Shown here piece by piece: positions 1-8,922 of a stretch of DNA of 41,512 nt (its first letter is position 1; each line of letters starts with the position of its first letter). Both the position numbers and the translations under genes were made by a program. The notes under the pieces are model-generated. The model searched no databases. It worked only from the letters and a program-made list of their open reading frames with translations, and was not told the DNA's origin. The stretch is taken from NCBI GenBank assembly GCA_027484285.1, contig JAIXTG010000424.1, forward strand, positions 1 to 41,512, given 5' to 3'. This DNA comes from Oxalobacteraceae bacterium (GTDB lineage Bacteria; Pseudomonadota; Gammaproteobacteria; Burkholderiales; Burkholderiaceae_D).

Positions 1-1287
1 GGCCGGCGTATCCGCGGCTGCGCGGCCTTCCAGATCGACGGCCGTCGCGCCCGAGACCAGTCGCACCAGCTGGATGCCCTTGGCTGCCATCGTGCCCGGC
101 GTGCTGCCTGCACCCGGCACCGTCACCACGTCGGCCGCGCTGATCTTGCTGTCGCCGGTGACGTCAAGCCGCGGCGAGGCCAGCACCGAACGCACCGCGT
201 CGCCAACCAGGTTGTCAGCGTTGAAGTCCTGGCCGGACCCAGATTCCAGGCGCAGCACATCGGTCAGCGTCATTGCCTGCGTGCCGGCCAGCTTCGGGCC
301 ACCGACAGGAATGCCAAACTCGTTCAGCTCGTCGCCAAACAGATAGCCCCGATAGGTGGCTGTCGCGCCGGAGCCAGTGCGCTCGATCAGCAGGCCGCTG
401 TGACGCTCGACTTCGAAGGTATTTCCCGGGTTCGACGGATCGGGAATGGCCACGATCTCCGGCGGAAGGTCTGCCACGCCAAGGTAGCTGACGCCGGCCG
501 CGGTCGACGGCGTCCAGTTGCTGATGGCCTCGCCGGTACGGACCTGCAAGGTTGTCAGCTCCCCGGACAGATCGCCAGTGGCCAGCAGGCCCGAATCGTC
601 GATGCCGATCGCACCCGACGTTAGCCGCACCAGCTGGATGCCGTTGGCCGCCACTGTGCCGACGGTGCCGTCCGGCTTGTCGATTTCGACCATGTCGTCC
701 GCCGTGATGCGGCCGTCGCCGGTCAGGTCAAATCGCGGCGTCGCCAGGATGCCGGTGACCGAGTCGCCGATCTGGTTGTCGGCATTGAAATCCTGCCCGG
801 ACAAGGACTCGAGGCTCAGTACTTCGGCCAGTGTCAGCGTTTCGCTGGTGCCTGCGATCGTGGTGAACGCGACCGGCAAGCCCGACTCGGGATCGATGTC
901 CGCAACGAAGACATGGCTGCGGTAAGTGGCGGACGCGCCGCTTCCGACACGCTCGACCAGCTTCAGGTGCTCGACGTAATTTCCGTCGCCATCCATGTGG
1001 CCGGCCTGAAGCAGCCCGAGATAGGTAGAACCGGATGCTGCGCTCCAGGCGGTCGGCGCTGCATCGACCGACGCAGCGCTGCGCAGCTTTACCGCGTCGA
1101 TATCGTCATTCACTTTCGCCTGCCCGCTGAAGTCGATGCCTATGCTTCCATCGTCCAGCCTTACCAGCTGCATGCCGCGCGCTGCAGCAGCAGTTTCCTC
1201 AAAGAGATCGGATGCAGTGATTTTCAGATCGCCGTCGATGTCGAGCCGGGCGCCAGCAAGAATGGCAGTGATTTTTTGGGCAGGCAT
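1..1287 (-). CDS. Large tandem-repeat protein with EF-hand/dockerin-like Ca-binding loops (partial, C-terminus beyond window)
   Basis: The frame is open from ATG at 1287 to the left edge (429 codons), so the 3' end is missing. The visible part holds two full repeats (about residues 9-179 and 180-367) and the start of a third. Each begins with I/V-L-A-x-x-R-x-D and an EF-hand/dockerin-like loop (DIDGDLKITASD at 16-27, DLTGDGRITADD at 187-198, DVTGDSKISAAD at 375-386). Each full repeat ends with a leucine-rich stretch and a second loop (DFNADNQIGD at 166-175, DFNADNLVGD at 354-363). This end resembles the ExxxGxDxNGDGxIG ending of the W_rich_C family (PF07483). No signal peptide is visible, which fits T1SS export, but that is inference. 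No strong Shine-Dalgarno precedes the ATG. A CRP-like palindrome lies about 70-95 nt upstream. A surface or secreted calcium-dependent protein is likely; the exact function is unknown. Confidence 0.75.
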   Translation of the reverse strand, partial: MPAQKITAILAGARLDIDGDLKITASDLFEETAAAARGMQLVRLDDGSIGIDFSGQAKVNDDIDAVKLRSAASVDAAPTAWSAASGSTYLGLLQAGHMDGDGNYVEHLKLVERVGSGASATYRSHVFVADIDPESGLPVAFTTIAGTSETLTLAEVLSLESLSGQDFNADNQIGDSVTGILATPRFDLTGDGRITADDMVEIDKPDGTVGTVAANGIQLVRLTSGAIGIDDSGLLATGDLSGELTTLQVRTGEAISNWTPSTAAGVSYLGVADLPPEIVAIPDPSNPGNTFEVERHSGLLIERTGSGATATYRGYLFGDELNEFGIPVGGPKLAGTQAMTLTDVLRLESGSGQDFNADNLVGDAVRSVLASPRLDVTGDSKISAADVVTVPGAGSTPGTMAAKGIQLVRLVSGATAVDLEGRAAADTPA

Positions 1288-1649
1288 AATTATTATTAAA
1301 AAAATATTTCTTGAGAAAAACCCTCGAAAGTCTCGTTCCCATGGGAAAACTTGTCAAGAAATTGTGATCCAGATCACAATTTTCAGGGTTTTGGTGACGC
1401 GCTTTTGCGGCGGAATGAACGCCGGTGCCAAGCGATGTAAACACTCGCTATCGCTACATGCTCCAAGAAAAGGGGCAATCCCGGACGGACTTGACGCTGT
1501 AAGGCGATCGGAAGGGAAATCAGGCGGGGCCGCCCCAAGGAGCAGGGCTGCCGGCGGAAGCGGGACGGAAATCGATATCAGGCAGGCAAGAGGAGAGCTG
1601 CGCGGCTCACCTTCCGCCGGCTTTTGCAGGCAAATGCGATAACGGCAAC
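1288..1649. other. Intergenic region with CRP-like site
   Basis: About 360 nt without a credible gene. It contains the CRP-like palindrome at 1359-1382, a TTCCCATGGGAA palindrome at 1336-1347, and an A/T-rich leader (1288-1320) just before the start of the left-hand gene. The part from 1400 to 1649 shows no recognisable element; it lies 3' of the nucleotidase gene. Confidence 0.5.
1359..1382. promoter_or_regulatory. CRP/Vfr-type operator
   Basis: A 24-nt palindrome is interrupted only at its central pair. Its core, TTGTGATCCAGATCACAA, differs by one central base from the ideal TGTGA-N6-TCACA CRP consensus. It lies upstream of the minus-strand repeat protein starting at 1287. A TTGACA-like -35 hexamer on the minus strand (1352-1357) sits next to it, without a convincing -10. 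Read as a CRP-family site, it predicts control of that gene by cAMP-CRP or a paralogue. The next gene to the right reads away from it, so the repeat protein is the only obvious target. Confidence 0.6.
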
Positions 1650-3281
1650 TCAGGGCGCAGGATCGGCCACCAGTTCAACCCTCGGAAGACGATCCGGCGC
1701 CGGCACCTGCGACTGCAAGTAGCGCAGCGTGGCCTCGACATCGAGCATGCCGGTGCGGCGAGCACGCCCCTGCCCGAGCACGGTGAAACCGTCGCCGCCC
1801 TCGGCGAGGAAAGCATTCACCGTCACCCGGTAGGCGCGCTGCGCCTGCACCGGCTCGCCGTCGAGCGTCATGCCGGTCACGCGCCGGCCCGGCGCTGCGC
1901 GCGCATCGAGGCGATAGCGGAAACCGGCGCTCGGCTGCAGCAGGGCGATGCGGTCGGCACGCACTTGCTGCTCGAGCAGCGCCTGCAGCTGCGCGCCGGT
2001 CAGCGTCATCGTCACCAGCGCATTCGAGAACGGCTGCACGCTGACGAGGTCGCGGGACCGGAGCTCGCACGGGCCGGCGCTGCACGGCAAGTCGGCACGC
2101 AGGCCGCCGGCATTCATGAAGGCGATCTGCGCACCGCCGTCAGTGGCCGCGCGGGTGGCGGCCAGCTGGGCATCCGCAACCAGCGCACCGAGGGTGGAAT
2201 TGGCGCCGGCCAGCGGCTTGCGATCAAAGCCGGCGGCAATGCGGCCGACCACCTTGTCTGCCAGCGGACGTGCCAGCTCGCTGTAATGAGCAATCCGTAC
2301 CGCCGCCGGTGTGGTGGCCGGCAGGTCGGTGGAGGGCAGTGGCAGATTGTCGGCGGTGCTGCGCTCGAGGTCGATGCGGCCGCTGGCAGGGTCGAGCGCG
2401 AGGTCGATGCGCGACAGCAGGCGCGCATAGGAGCCCGCCTGCAGAATCAGGCGCCCGTTGCGCAGGCAGCGATAGGCCTGGTGGGTGTGGCCGGTGAGTA
2501 CCAGCTTCACGTCCGGATCGAAACGATCGGCCATCTCGAAGGCACGGCCGCGTGCACTCGGGCAGGACAGTTCCGCGTCATCGCGGTCGACGAATCCGCC
2601 CTCGTGCATGATCACCACGAAGGCATGCACCCCATCGCGCCGCAGTGCACGCACCGCTCGGTTGACAGCGGCCACCTCGTCGGTGAAGCGCAGGCCCTGC
2701 ACACCGGCCGGCGGCACCAGCGACGGCGTGCTGCGAGTGACCACGCCGATGAAGTCCACCGGTATGCCGGCATAGCGCCGCACCTCGACCGGCGGCAGCA
2801 GCGGGCGGCCGTCGGCGCCGGTCACATTCGCGCCCAGCATGGAAAAGCGCGCGCCGTCGAAGCGGCCACCCGGGCCGCGGCAAGTCTGCGATCGCTCGCT
2901 GATGCCGTCAGTTGCGCAGCCGCCGCGCATGAGCCGCTGCAGTTCCGCAAAACCGCGATCGAACTCGTGGTTGCCGACCACCGCGATATCCAGCCCGAGC
3001 AAGTTCATCGCCTCGATGGTCGGCTCGTCGCGGAACAACGAAGACTCGAGCGGCGATGCGCCGATCATGTCCCCGGCCGATACCGTCACATGATGCGGCA
3101 CGCCCGAGCGCAGCCGCGCGAGCTGCTGCTCGAGCGCTGCGGCACCGTGCGGCGCGACATGGCCGTGGAAGTCGTTGAAGGCCAGCACCCGCAGCATGAG
3201 CCGATCGGCGGCGCCGGCCGGCAGGATGAACAGGGACAGCAGCAGGGCGGCGGCGGCACCGCGCGGGGAAGATAAATTCAT
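1650..3281 (-). CDS. Exported bifunctional metallophosphatase / 5'-nucleotidase
   Basis: 543 residues, the usual size for the UshA/5'-nucleotidase family. Residues 1-25 form a signal peptide ending in an AGA-A type cleavage site, so the enzyme is probably periplasmic or secreted. The N-terminal metallophosphatase domain has its metal ligands: FNDFHGH (D37, H39), SAGDMIGASPL (D71), GNHEFDRG (N104, H105) and a later TGHTHQ. The C-terminal half has the 5'-nucleotidase C-terminal pattern, with an NAGGLRADL segment and an EGGDGF segment near the end. Known family members hydrolyse nucleoside monophosphates, nucleotide sugars or cyclic nucleotides, releasing phosphate and nucleosides for uptake. 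Substrate preference cannot be read from the sequence. No Pho box is visible upstream of this gene. The Shine-Dalgarno is weak, but the signal peptide fixes the start. Confidence 0.93.
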   Translation of the reverse strand: MNLSSPRGAAAALLLSLFILPAGAADRLMLRVLAFNDFHGHVAPHGAAALEQQLARLRSGVPHHVTVSAGDMIGASPLESSLFRDEPTIEAMNLLGLDIAVVGNHEFDRGFAELQRLMRGGCATDGISERSQTCRGPGGRFDGARFSMLGANVTGADGRPLLPPVEVRRYAGIPVDFIGVVTRSTPSLVPPAGVQGLRFTDEVAAVNRAVRALRRDGVHAFVVIMHEGGFVDRDDAELSCPSARGRAFEMADRFDPDVKLVLTGHTHQAYRCLRNGRLILQAGSYARLLSRIDLALDPASGRIDLERSTADNLPLPSTDLPATTPAAVRIAHYSELARPLADKVVGRIAAGFDRKPLAGANSTLGALVADAQLAATRAATDGGAQIAFMNAGGLRADLPCSAGPCELRSRDLVSVQPFSNALVTMTLTGAQLQALLEQQVRADRIALLQPSAGFRYRLDARAAPGRRVTGMTLDGEPVQAQRAYRVTVNAFLAEGGDGFTVLGQGRARRTGMLDVEATLRYLQSQVPAPDRLPRVELVADPAP

Positions 3282-3435
3282 CGGAGAGTCGTGCCGGGAC
3301 AGGAACGGAATGGCGACCGTAAGCCGGCGCAGTGCCGCAGCTGCAGCGCATGCCGCCGCAGCCTCATGTATTCGGCAAGGCGGCCGGCATCGACCTGCAG
3401 AACGTTGCGAGCGACCAACCCGTCCGGTGCGGCAC

Positions 3436-4374
3436 TCAGCTGTCGACCAGCTTCATCAGCGACTGCAGCACCGACGCAGTATCAATGAAGGCCGGCGCGG
3501 CGGCCGGCTGTGCTGCCTGCCCGGACGCGACGGTCGAGGCATCGCCCTCGTCTGCCGGCGTGGCGGACGAATCGCCGGCCGCGGCGGCGAGCTCGCCTGC
3601 CGGCTCGGCCGGTGCGGACTCGACGAGCGGATCCACCGCGTCCATGCCATCGATTGCCCCGTCAACGAGCGACGCCGGTGCCGAGGCCGCCACTGCCGGG
3701 GACGCCGCCGTCGCGGTCGACATGGCGACCGGACCGACCGCCTCGCGCAGCTGCGCCTGCAGCCCGGCGTCGACTTGCGCGGCATGCGCCACCAGCGGCG
3801 CGGCCTGCGCGATGTCCATGCCGAACAGCCATGCATTGCGCCGCATTGACGCCGCATCGCGGCCGGCATCGCGCAGCAGCAGGCCGTGGGCATCTACCAG
3901 TTTCAGTCCGCCATCGACCAGTTCGCCGTCGTCGTTCTTCAGCTGGCGCAGGGCGAACGGTCCGGAGCGCGCTACCGTGTCCGCGTCACCGAGGTAGGCG
4001 GCGTCCTCGCGCAGGGCAGCGCCCGGGTCGCCATACATCTGGCCGGTGGCGCGGCGCGCGGCCGTTACCGGATCGCCGGACGCCATGATTGCCTGCCAGT
4101 CGCGGGTGTCGGTGTTCGATCCGACCACGCCGTACAGCAGCTCGGCCGCATCCTCGAAGCTGGCGCCGCTGCTGTCCATGAAGGTCTTGATATCCGGCCG
4201 GTGCGCGGCCGACAGCGCGGCAGTGGTCAGCAGCGCGGGGCCGGACTGCACCGTGGCCGATACCGCTTGCAGTGCATCGGCAAACCGCCCGTCGTCACCG
4301 GTCGCCGGCGTCTCGGCGGGCGTGCTGTACACAGTCTGCGCGGCGCGAGCTGCGCCCGGGGCATTGAGTTCCAT
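3436..4374 (-). CDS. Hypothetical protein with Ala-rich C-terminal tail
   Basis: 312 residues from ATG at 4374. A GGAGG Shine-Dalgarno six bases upstream makes this start much better than the longer open frame reaching 4689. I do not recognise the family. Residues 1-45 are disordered-looking. Residues 60-200 look folded, with a motif around FMDSSGASFEDAAELLYGVV, a following TRDWQAIMASGDP and a LKLVDAHGLLLRDAG segment. Residues 215-312 are Ala/Pro/Ser-rich low complexity ending in a short helix. There is no signal peptide, membrane segment or calcium loop. It is divergent from the VCBS gene at 4592, with about 220 nt between them that could hold both promoters. The function is unknown. Confidence 0.7.
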   Translation of the reverse strand: MELNAPGAARAAQTVYSTPAETPATGDDGRFADALQAVSATVQSGPALLTTAALSAAHRPDIKTFMDSSGASFEDAAELLYGVVGSNTDTRDWQAIMASGDPVTAARRATGQMYGDPGAALREDAAYLGDADTVARSGPFALRQLKNDDGELVDGGLKLVDAHGLLLRDAGRDAASMRRNAWLFGMDIAQAAPLVAHAAQVDAGLQAQLREAVGPVAMSTATAASPAVAASAPASLVDGAIDGMDAVDPLVESAPAEPAGELAAAAGDSSATPADEGDASTVASGQAAQPAAAPAFIDTASVLQSLMKLVDS

Positions 4375-4591
4375 TCGGATCCTCCGGTCATTGATGCAGG
4401 AATCGTTGCAAATTCCATGCCTTTTCCGTTTGCACCCGGCTGCCTCGCGCCGCAGCGGCTCCCGCCCGAAAAAAGCGGCAAAGCTTTGCCACCGGCTGGC
4501 AATCGCTGTCCGCCGGCGGAGGGCGGCAGGCGCACTGCACCGCAAAACGCAAAGATATAAAATGCAAACCAATTTCCTTGAGGAAAGCATC

Positions 4592-6760
4592 ATGACCACG
4601 ATCCGATCGCACTCGCCGGTCAGCCTTGCGGTGTCGTCGACCGACGTGCCACCCGTGCTGGCCCGAATGGCGCTGACCGGCGCGACCACGCAGTTTTCGC
4701 TGTCGACCGGTGACCTGCGCTATGTGGTGTACCTGCCGTTCACCCAGGGCGGCGGGCCGCTGCATTTCGACTACCTCGTCTTTGGAGCGCGCGGGAATGA
4801 AGCGCTGCGCTTCATCGGCTCGGTCGACAACACACAGGTACAGAGCGTCAGCGGCCATACGCATGCGGGATCGGCGGGCGCACGCGCGGTCGTGATTGCA
4901 GACTCTGGCAAGGAATGGCTGTCGTGGGTGACCGCCGCCTTTGCAGGCACCGGTTATGCGTCGATGGCCGAGCCGCCGCAGGATTTTGCGCGCTGGCCGC
5001 TAGGCTATCTGGTCCGGCTGGATGCCTCCGTACAGGCGCCCTACCTGCAGCCGACCCGCCTGACCGACCTGCGCGCGTTCAACCACAGCGTGGCCGCCGG
5101 TGATGTAAACGGTGACGGCGCGACCGACTATCTGGTGTCCGGCACCAGCAAGCAGGACGACCCGCTGTTCTACGCGCGCCTCGGCTACCTGCTGGTATCG
5201 CAGCCAGCCGGTGGTCATCAGCGGATCCTGATCGATCATCCGAACCTGTCGCCGGCGGGCGTATCCAAAGGCGGGCTTGGCAATGTCGTGCTGGCCGACG
5301 TGAATCGCGACGGCCGCGACGACGTGGTGCTGTCGGGCGGATCGGGTGAGCTGACTGCGGCCGACAAAGGCTTCCTGACGATGAGCTACCAGGACGGCCG
5401 GCTGGTCGAGCAGTTTTCGCTCGCGCCCTACGGTCGCTTCAATCAGTACCCGAGCTACAACCACTATGCATTCGACATGGACAAGGATGGCGACCTCGAC
5501 ATCCTTGCCTTCTTCGGTGTGTCTTCCTGGGGCTTTGAACTGCTGCGCAACGAGGGAAACGGTCGCTTCTCGCCGGTGCCGGATGCCCTCGGGCTGAATG
5601 CATTACGGCTGCCCGACTTCAAGATGATGCAGTTTGCGGACGTAAACCGCGACGGCTACACCGACATCATTCTCGACAATTTGACCAGCGATTGGTCACT
5701 GGCGAGCCGGCCTGCCAATCTGGCATCGGCGATCCTGCTCAACGACGGCGGGCGCGCTTTCAAGGTGTCGTCGGCCAGCCCAAACCTGTCGGGCACGGCG
5801 CCGGGCAGTTCGCTGCAGACCGTCGTCACCAGCTATGCAGGCGAAGTGGCGCCGGGAACGCACCGGTTCGTCACCAGCTTCCGCCGCAACAACGACACCG
5901 AGTTCGGCATGTTCGCGCAGGACTTGTCGCTGGCCGGGGGGGCGTCTGCTGGCAGCGGCGGCAGTGGCAGCGCCCCTGCCATCAGCCGCGTGCTGCTGAC
6001 CACCGGCGCGACCAGCGTCTACCAGACCAGCACCAACACGCTGACGATCGACGATGCCGGTGCACGGGCCGGCGATCCGGCGGGCGACGGGGTGGTACTG
6101 AAATCCCCTGCCGGCAAGCTGCTGTCCTCCCTGAGCGCGCTGGCAGCAGTCGTCATTAACGGAAACGGCTTCAGCATTTTCGCGGGCAAGGGCAGCCAGT
6201 GGACTGAACTGAACTTCAGTAGCGCCGGCGTGCAGCAGGGAGCGGCAACAAAGCTCAGCCTTGCGCAGGCAGTGCGGCGCGAATCCGCGCTCGGCACCGA
6301 CATCAATGGCGACGGACGCATCGGCCTCGTGGTTGCCAGCGTGCTGGACGGCGACGGCTACCACGCCAGCCACGCGCCGCTCGGGCTGTATCGCAGCCAG
6401 CTTGGCACCCTGGTGCTGGACCAGTCCGGGCGAGCGGGCGGCAGCCCGCTTAACGCGGACGCGACGGTCCTCGTCACCGCTGCCGGCAAGCCATGGGCGT
6501 TGCGCAGCAGCGAGCAAGTCCTCGGCATCGCGGCAAAAACTCCGGACAGCCTCGAGCTTCTGGTGCGCGCCGGCAGCCGTATCACAGCGCTGGAAATGGA
6601 CATCGACAGCGGCACCGTCGCCGCACGCGGCCTGACACTGCGCGAAGCCGGCGCGCTCACCAGCCGGGAATATGCCTACCAGCGCGACCTTGACGGCGAC
6701 GGCAGCATCAGCCTGACCGGCCAATCCACCCTGCCTGCCGGCTGGCCACCCGTGCTGTAA
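4592..6760 (+). CDS. FG-GAP/VCBS-repeat calcium-binding protein with C-terminal EF-type modules
   Basis: 722 residues from ATG at 4592, chosen because GAGGA lies seven bases upstream. An in-frame ATG at 4562 and a longer open frame lack this. Four FG-GAP/VCBS-type loops are visible: DVNGDGATDY (171), DVNRDGRDDV (236), DMDKDGDLDI (295) and DVNRDGYTDI (350), each in a beta-rich blade about 60 residues apart. This fits part of a beta-propeller with calcium bound in the loops. The C-terminal third has two modules resembling W_rich_C (PF07483), each ending in a loop (DINGDGRIGL at 570, DLDGDGSISL at 699). No signal peptide or transmembrane segment is seen. The role is probably as a secreted adhesin or scaffold (inference). 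The REP hairpin at 6777-6844, followed by TTTTT, could terminate the transcript. Confidence 0.85.
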   Translation: MTTIRSHSPVSLAVSSTDVPPVLARMALTGATTQFSLSTGDLRYVVYLPFTQGGGPLHFDYLVFGARGNEALRFIGSVDNTQVQSVSGHTHAGSAGARAVVIADSGKEWLSWVTAAFAGTGYASMAEPPQDFARWPLGYLVRLDASVQAPYLQPTRLTDLRAFNHSVAAGDVNGDGATDYLVSGTSKQDDPLFYARLGYLLVSQPAGGHQRILIDHPNLSPAGVSKGGLGNVVLADVNRDGRDDVVLSGGSGELTAADKGFLTMSYQDGRLVEQFSLAPYGRFNQYPSYNHYAFDMDKDGDLDILAFFGVSSWGFELLRNEGNGRFSPVPDALGLNALRLPDFKMMQFADVNRDGYTDIILDNLTSDWSLASRPANLASAILLNDGGRAFKVSSASPNLSGTAPGSSLQTVVTSYAGEVAPGTHRFVTSFRRNNDTEFGMFAQDLSLAGGASAGSGGSGSAPAISRVLLTTGATSVYQTSTNTLTIDDAGARAGDPAGDGVVLKSPAGKLLSSLSALAAVVINGNGFSIFAGKGSQWTELNFSSAGVQQGAATKLSLAQAVRRESALGTDINGDGRIGLVVASVLDGDGYHASHAPLGLYRSQLGTLVLDQSGRAGGSPLNADATVLVTAAGKPWALRSSEQVLGIAAKTPDSLELLVRAGSRITALEMDIDSGTVAARGLTLREAGALTSREYAYQRDLDGDGSISLTGQSTLPAGWPPVL

Positions 6761-6776
6761 GGCGCCTCTCCTGCGT

Positions 6777-6849
6777 GGGACACTCACTCTGTTCGATCGA
6801 TGATCGGCTATGTCCGGTGATAGTTCAAACAGAGTGAGTGTCCCTTTTT
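6777..6849. repeat. REP hairpin, possible terminator of the VCBS gene
   Basis: GGGACACTCACTCTGTTC at 6777-6794 is followed after about 33 nt by the inverted arm AACAGAGTGAGTGTCCC at 6828-6844, giving a 17-bp perfect stem. The right arm runs into TTTTTG, so on the plus strand it resembles a Rho-independent terminator 16 nt after the stop codon at 6760. It is one of more than a dozen copies of this arm in the window. Confidence 0.8.
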
Positions 6850-6857
6850 GAAAAGCC

Positions 6858-6897
6858 TCGTCATATTTGAGTCACACAATCGTCATGCGAGTGAAAC
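6858..6897 (+). promoter_or_regulatory. Pho-box-like direct repeats (PhoB site)
   Basis: Three heptamers spaced exactly 11 bp apart: TCGTCAT at 6858, GAGTCAC at 6869 and TCGTCAT at 6880. A looser fourth, GTGAAAC, lies at 6891. The PhoB consensus is CTGTCAT repeats with 4-nt spacers, the same geometry. A weak -10-like TTTACAAA follows at about 6898. It lies directly upstream of the choice-of-anchor I gene, a family often annotated as alkaline phosphatase-like. The geometry is seen directly; regulation by PhoB is inference. Confidence 0.5.
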
Positions 6898-6939
6898 TTT
6901 ACAAAGGTTCAATGAGCGGTTTCCAACAAGGAGACACGC

Positions 6940-8835
6940 ATGGCACTTTCACTTACCGGCAACAGCACACTGAAACTTGCCGTCCTCGACAGCATTGCGC
7001 TGACCGGCGCAGAGATTTCTGCCTTTGACCCGGCGAGCAAGCAGTTCTTTGTCACCACGCCGAGCAATGGCATCGTGGTGGTGTCAGCAGCCAATCCCGC
7101 CGACCTGAGCGTGGTCCGGACAATTGATTTTTCGAGCGCGGCGTTTTCGTCGTTCGGAAACGATGTCAACAGCGTCGCCGTCAGGAATGGCGTCATTGCA
7201 GTCGCCGTCGCCAATCCGGTCAAGACCGAGCCAGGCCGCGTGTTCCTGATCGATGCCGGCGGCAACCTGCTCAAGAGCCTGACCGTCGGCGCGCTGCCGG
7301 ACATGCTGACCTTCAGCCCGGACGGCCAGTCGATCCTGGTGGCCAATGAAGGCGAGCGCAATGGCGCCAACGGCGAGACCGATGCAAAGGGCTCGGTCAG
7401 TATTATCGACATGTCGAAAGGCGCGGCGGCTGCGACCGCAACCACGGTGGATTTCACCGCATTCGACGGCCGCGAGGCTGCGCTGCGTGCGCAGGGCGTG
7501 CGCATTTTCAATGGCAAGTCGGCCAGCCTCGACCTCGAGCCGGAATATATTTCGGTCGCCCCCGATGGCAAGACCGCTCTGGTCACGCTGCAGGAAGCGA
7601 ACGCGGTCGCCATCCTGGACCTGAAAAAAAAGGTATTCACCGACATCGTGCCGCTGGGCCTGAAGGAGTTTGCCGGCCTGCGGACCGACTTCAGCGACCG
7701 CGACAGCAGCACTGGCAGCACCAGCTACACACCGCGCTCCGACCTGCCGGTGTTCGGCATGTACATGCCGGACGCCATTGCGGCGTTCAGCAGCAAGGGC
7801 AAAACCTATTACGCAATCGCCAACGAAGGCGATAGCCGCGATGACTTCATGGCGCCGGACGAAACGGTCCGGCTCGGCAGCGTCACCCTCGATGCCGCGA
7901 AATTCCCGACCGGCGATGCGCTCAAGGCCAACGCCGTACTCGGCCGCCTGAACACGCCCAACCCTGCCACCGTCGGCAGGGACATCAGCGGCGACACCGA
8001 TGGCGACGGCGACCTCGACCAGGTCCTGATGTACGGCGCGCGCTCCTTCTCCATCCTCGACAGCAAGGGCAAGATCGTTTTCGACAGCGGCGACCACATC
8101 GAGCGCTTCATCGCAACCCAGGGCACCTTCGTGTCCGGCCAGGCCAACACCGGCGCGTTCGACGATGCACGCAGCGACGACAAGGGCCCGGAGCCGGAAG
8201 GCATAACGACGGCCGTGGTGGACGGTCGCACACTGGTATTTGTCGGCCTCGAACGCGGCGGCGGCGGCGTGATGATCTATGACGTCACCGATGTAAAGAA
8301 CGTGCAGTTCGTCACCTACGCGCGCAACGCGGCCGATGTGTCGCCCGAGGGCCTGACCTACGTTTCGGCCGCGGACAGCCCGACCGGCCAGGCGATGCTG
8401 GCGCTGACCAATGAAGTGTCGCTGACCCTGAGCGTGTACGGACTGACCACCGTGAAATCCGGCACCGCCAACGACGACGTCTTGCGCGCGACCAGCGGTG
8501 TGGACGAACTGACCGGCGGCTTTGGCATGGATCGCTTCGTGTTCTCCGACGCGAAGCCACTGACGGCGGTGCCGTCGGTGAGGGATGTGGTCACCGACTT
8601 CAGCAACGTCAGCGACCGGATCGACCTGCGGGCGATCGACGCAAACAGCACTCGTGCCGGCAACCAGGGTTTCGTCCGTGTCAGCAGCTTTGACGGCAAG
8701 GCCGGCCAGCTGGTAGTGCAGCAGGTAGGCGCCAACACCGAGCTGTCGGGCGACATCAACGGCGACCGCATCGCCGATTTCGTGATCCAGCTGACCGGCG
8801 TGGCCTCAATCACTGCCGACAACCTGTCGCTCTGA
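6940..8835 (+). CDS. Choice-of-anchor I family protein with serralysin-type C-terminal secretion domain
   Basis: 631 residues. ATG at 6940 follows AAGGAG by eight bases. Residues 1-500 match the choice-of-anchor I pattern, a beta-propeller-like domain found in proteins often named alkaline phosphatase-like. Visible hallmarks are SPDGQSILVANEGE, the long SVAPDGKTALVTLQEANAVAILDL segment split by beta turns, YYAIANEGDSRDD and KGPEPEGI. Residues 505-631 form a peptidase M10 serralysin C-terminal domain: one RTX-like GGFGMDRFVF, a DVVTDFSN..DRIDLRAIDAN segment, then a GDINGDRIADF loop and a hydrophobic end, the usual T1SS signal region. There is no N-terminal signal peptide, in keeping with T1SS export. 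The Pho-box-like triplet upstream suggests induction in phosphate limitation. Catalytic activity is not shown by any residue I can identify. Confidence 0.9.
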   Translation: MALSLTGNSTLKLAVLDSIALTGAEISAFDPASKQFFVTTPSNGIVVVSAANPADLSVVRTIDFSSAAFSSFGNDVNSVAVRNGVIAVAVANPVKTEPGRVFLIDAGGNLLKSLTVGALPDMLTFSPDGQSILVANEGERNGANGETDAKGSVSIIDMSKGAAAATATTVDFTAFDGREAALRAQGVRIFNGKSASLDLEPEYISVAPDGKTALVTLQEANAVAILDLKKKVFTDIVPLGLKEFAGLRTDFSDRDSSTGSTSYTPRSDLPVFGMYMPDAIAAFSSKGKTYYAIANEGDSRDDFMAPDETVRLGSVTLDAAKFPTGDALKANAVLGRLNTPNPATVGRDISGDTDGDGDLDQVLMYGARSFSILDSKGKIVFDSGDHIERFIATQGTFVSGQANTGAFDDARSDDKGPEPEGITTAVVDGRTLVFVGLERGGGGVMIYDVTDVKNVQFVTYARNAADVSPEGLTYVSAADSPTGQAMLALTNEVSLTLSVYGLTTVKSGTANDDVLRATSGVDELTGGFGMDRFVFSDAKPLTAVPSVRDVVTDFSNVSDRIDLRAIDANSTRAGNQGFVRVSSFDGKAGQLVVQQVGANTELSGDINGDRIADFVIQLTGVASITADNLSL

Positions 8836-8847
8836 CTCCTCCCTGTT

Positions 8848-8865
8848 GGGACACTCACTCTGTTC
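8848..8865 (+). repeat. REP single arm
   Basis: GGGACACTCACTCTGTTC lies 12 nt after the stop codon of the choice-of-anchor I gene. No matching inverted arm follows before the next element at 8923. Confidence 0.75.
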
Positions 8866-8922
8866 GGCCGGTAGTCGACCAAGCAATGCGGGTGTCGCTT
8901 TAGGAGCGAAGTCCCTTGGTAT

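Noticed and set aside
1965..3275. Long open frame on the plus strand opposite the nucleotidase
   Set aside because: It is antisense to a clear metallophosphatase with all motifs; the frame is open only because of high GC content. The same reasoning rejects the plus-strand frames opposite the octapeptide gene (9018-12440).
4046..4591. Upstream extension of the VCBS protein
   Set aside because: It overlaps the divergent hypothetical gene at 3436-4374 and has no Shine-Dalgarno; the start at 4592 has a good one.
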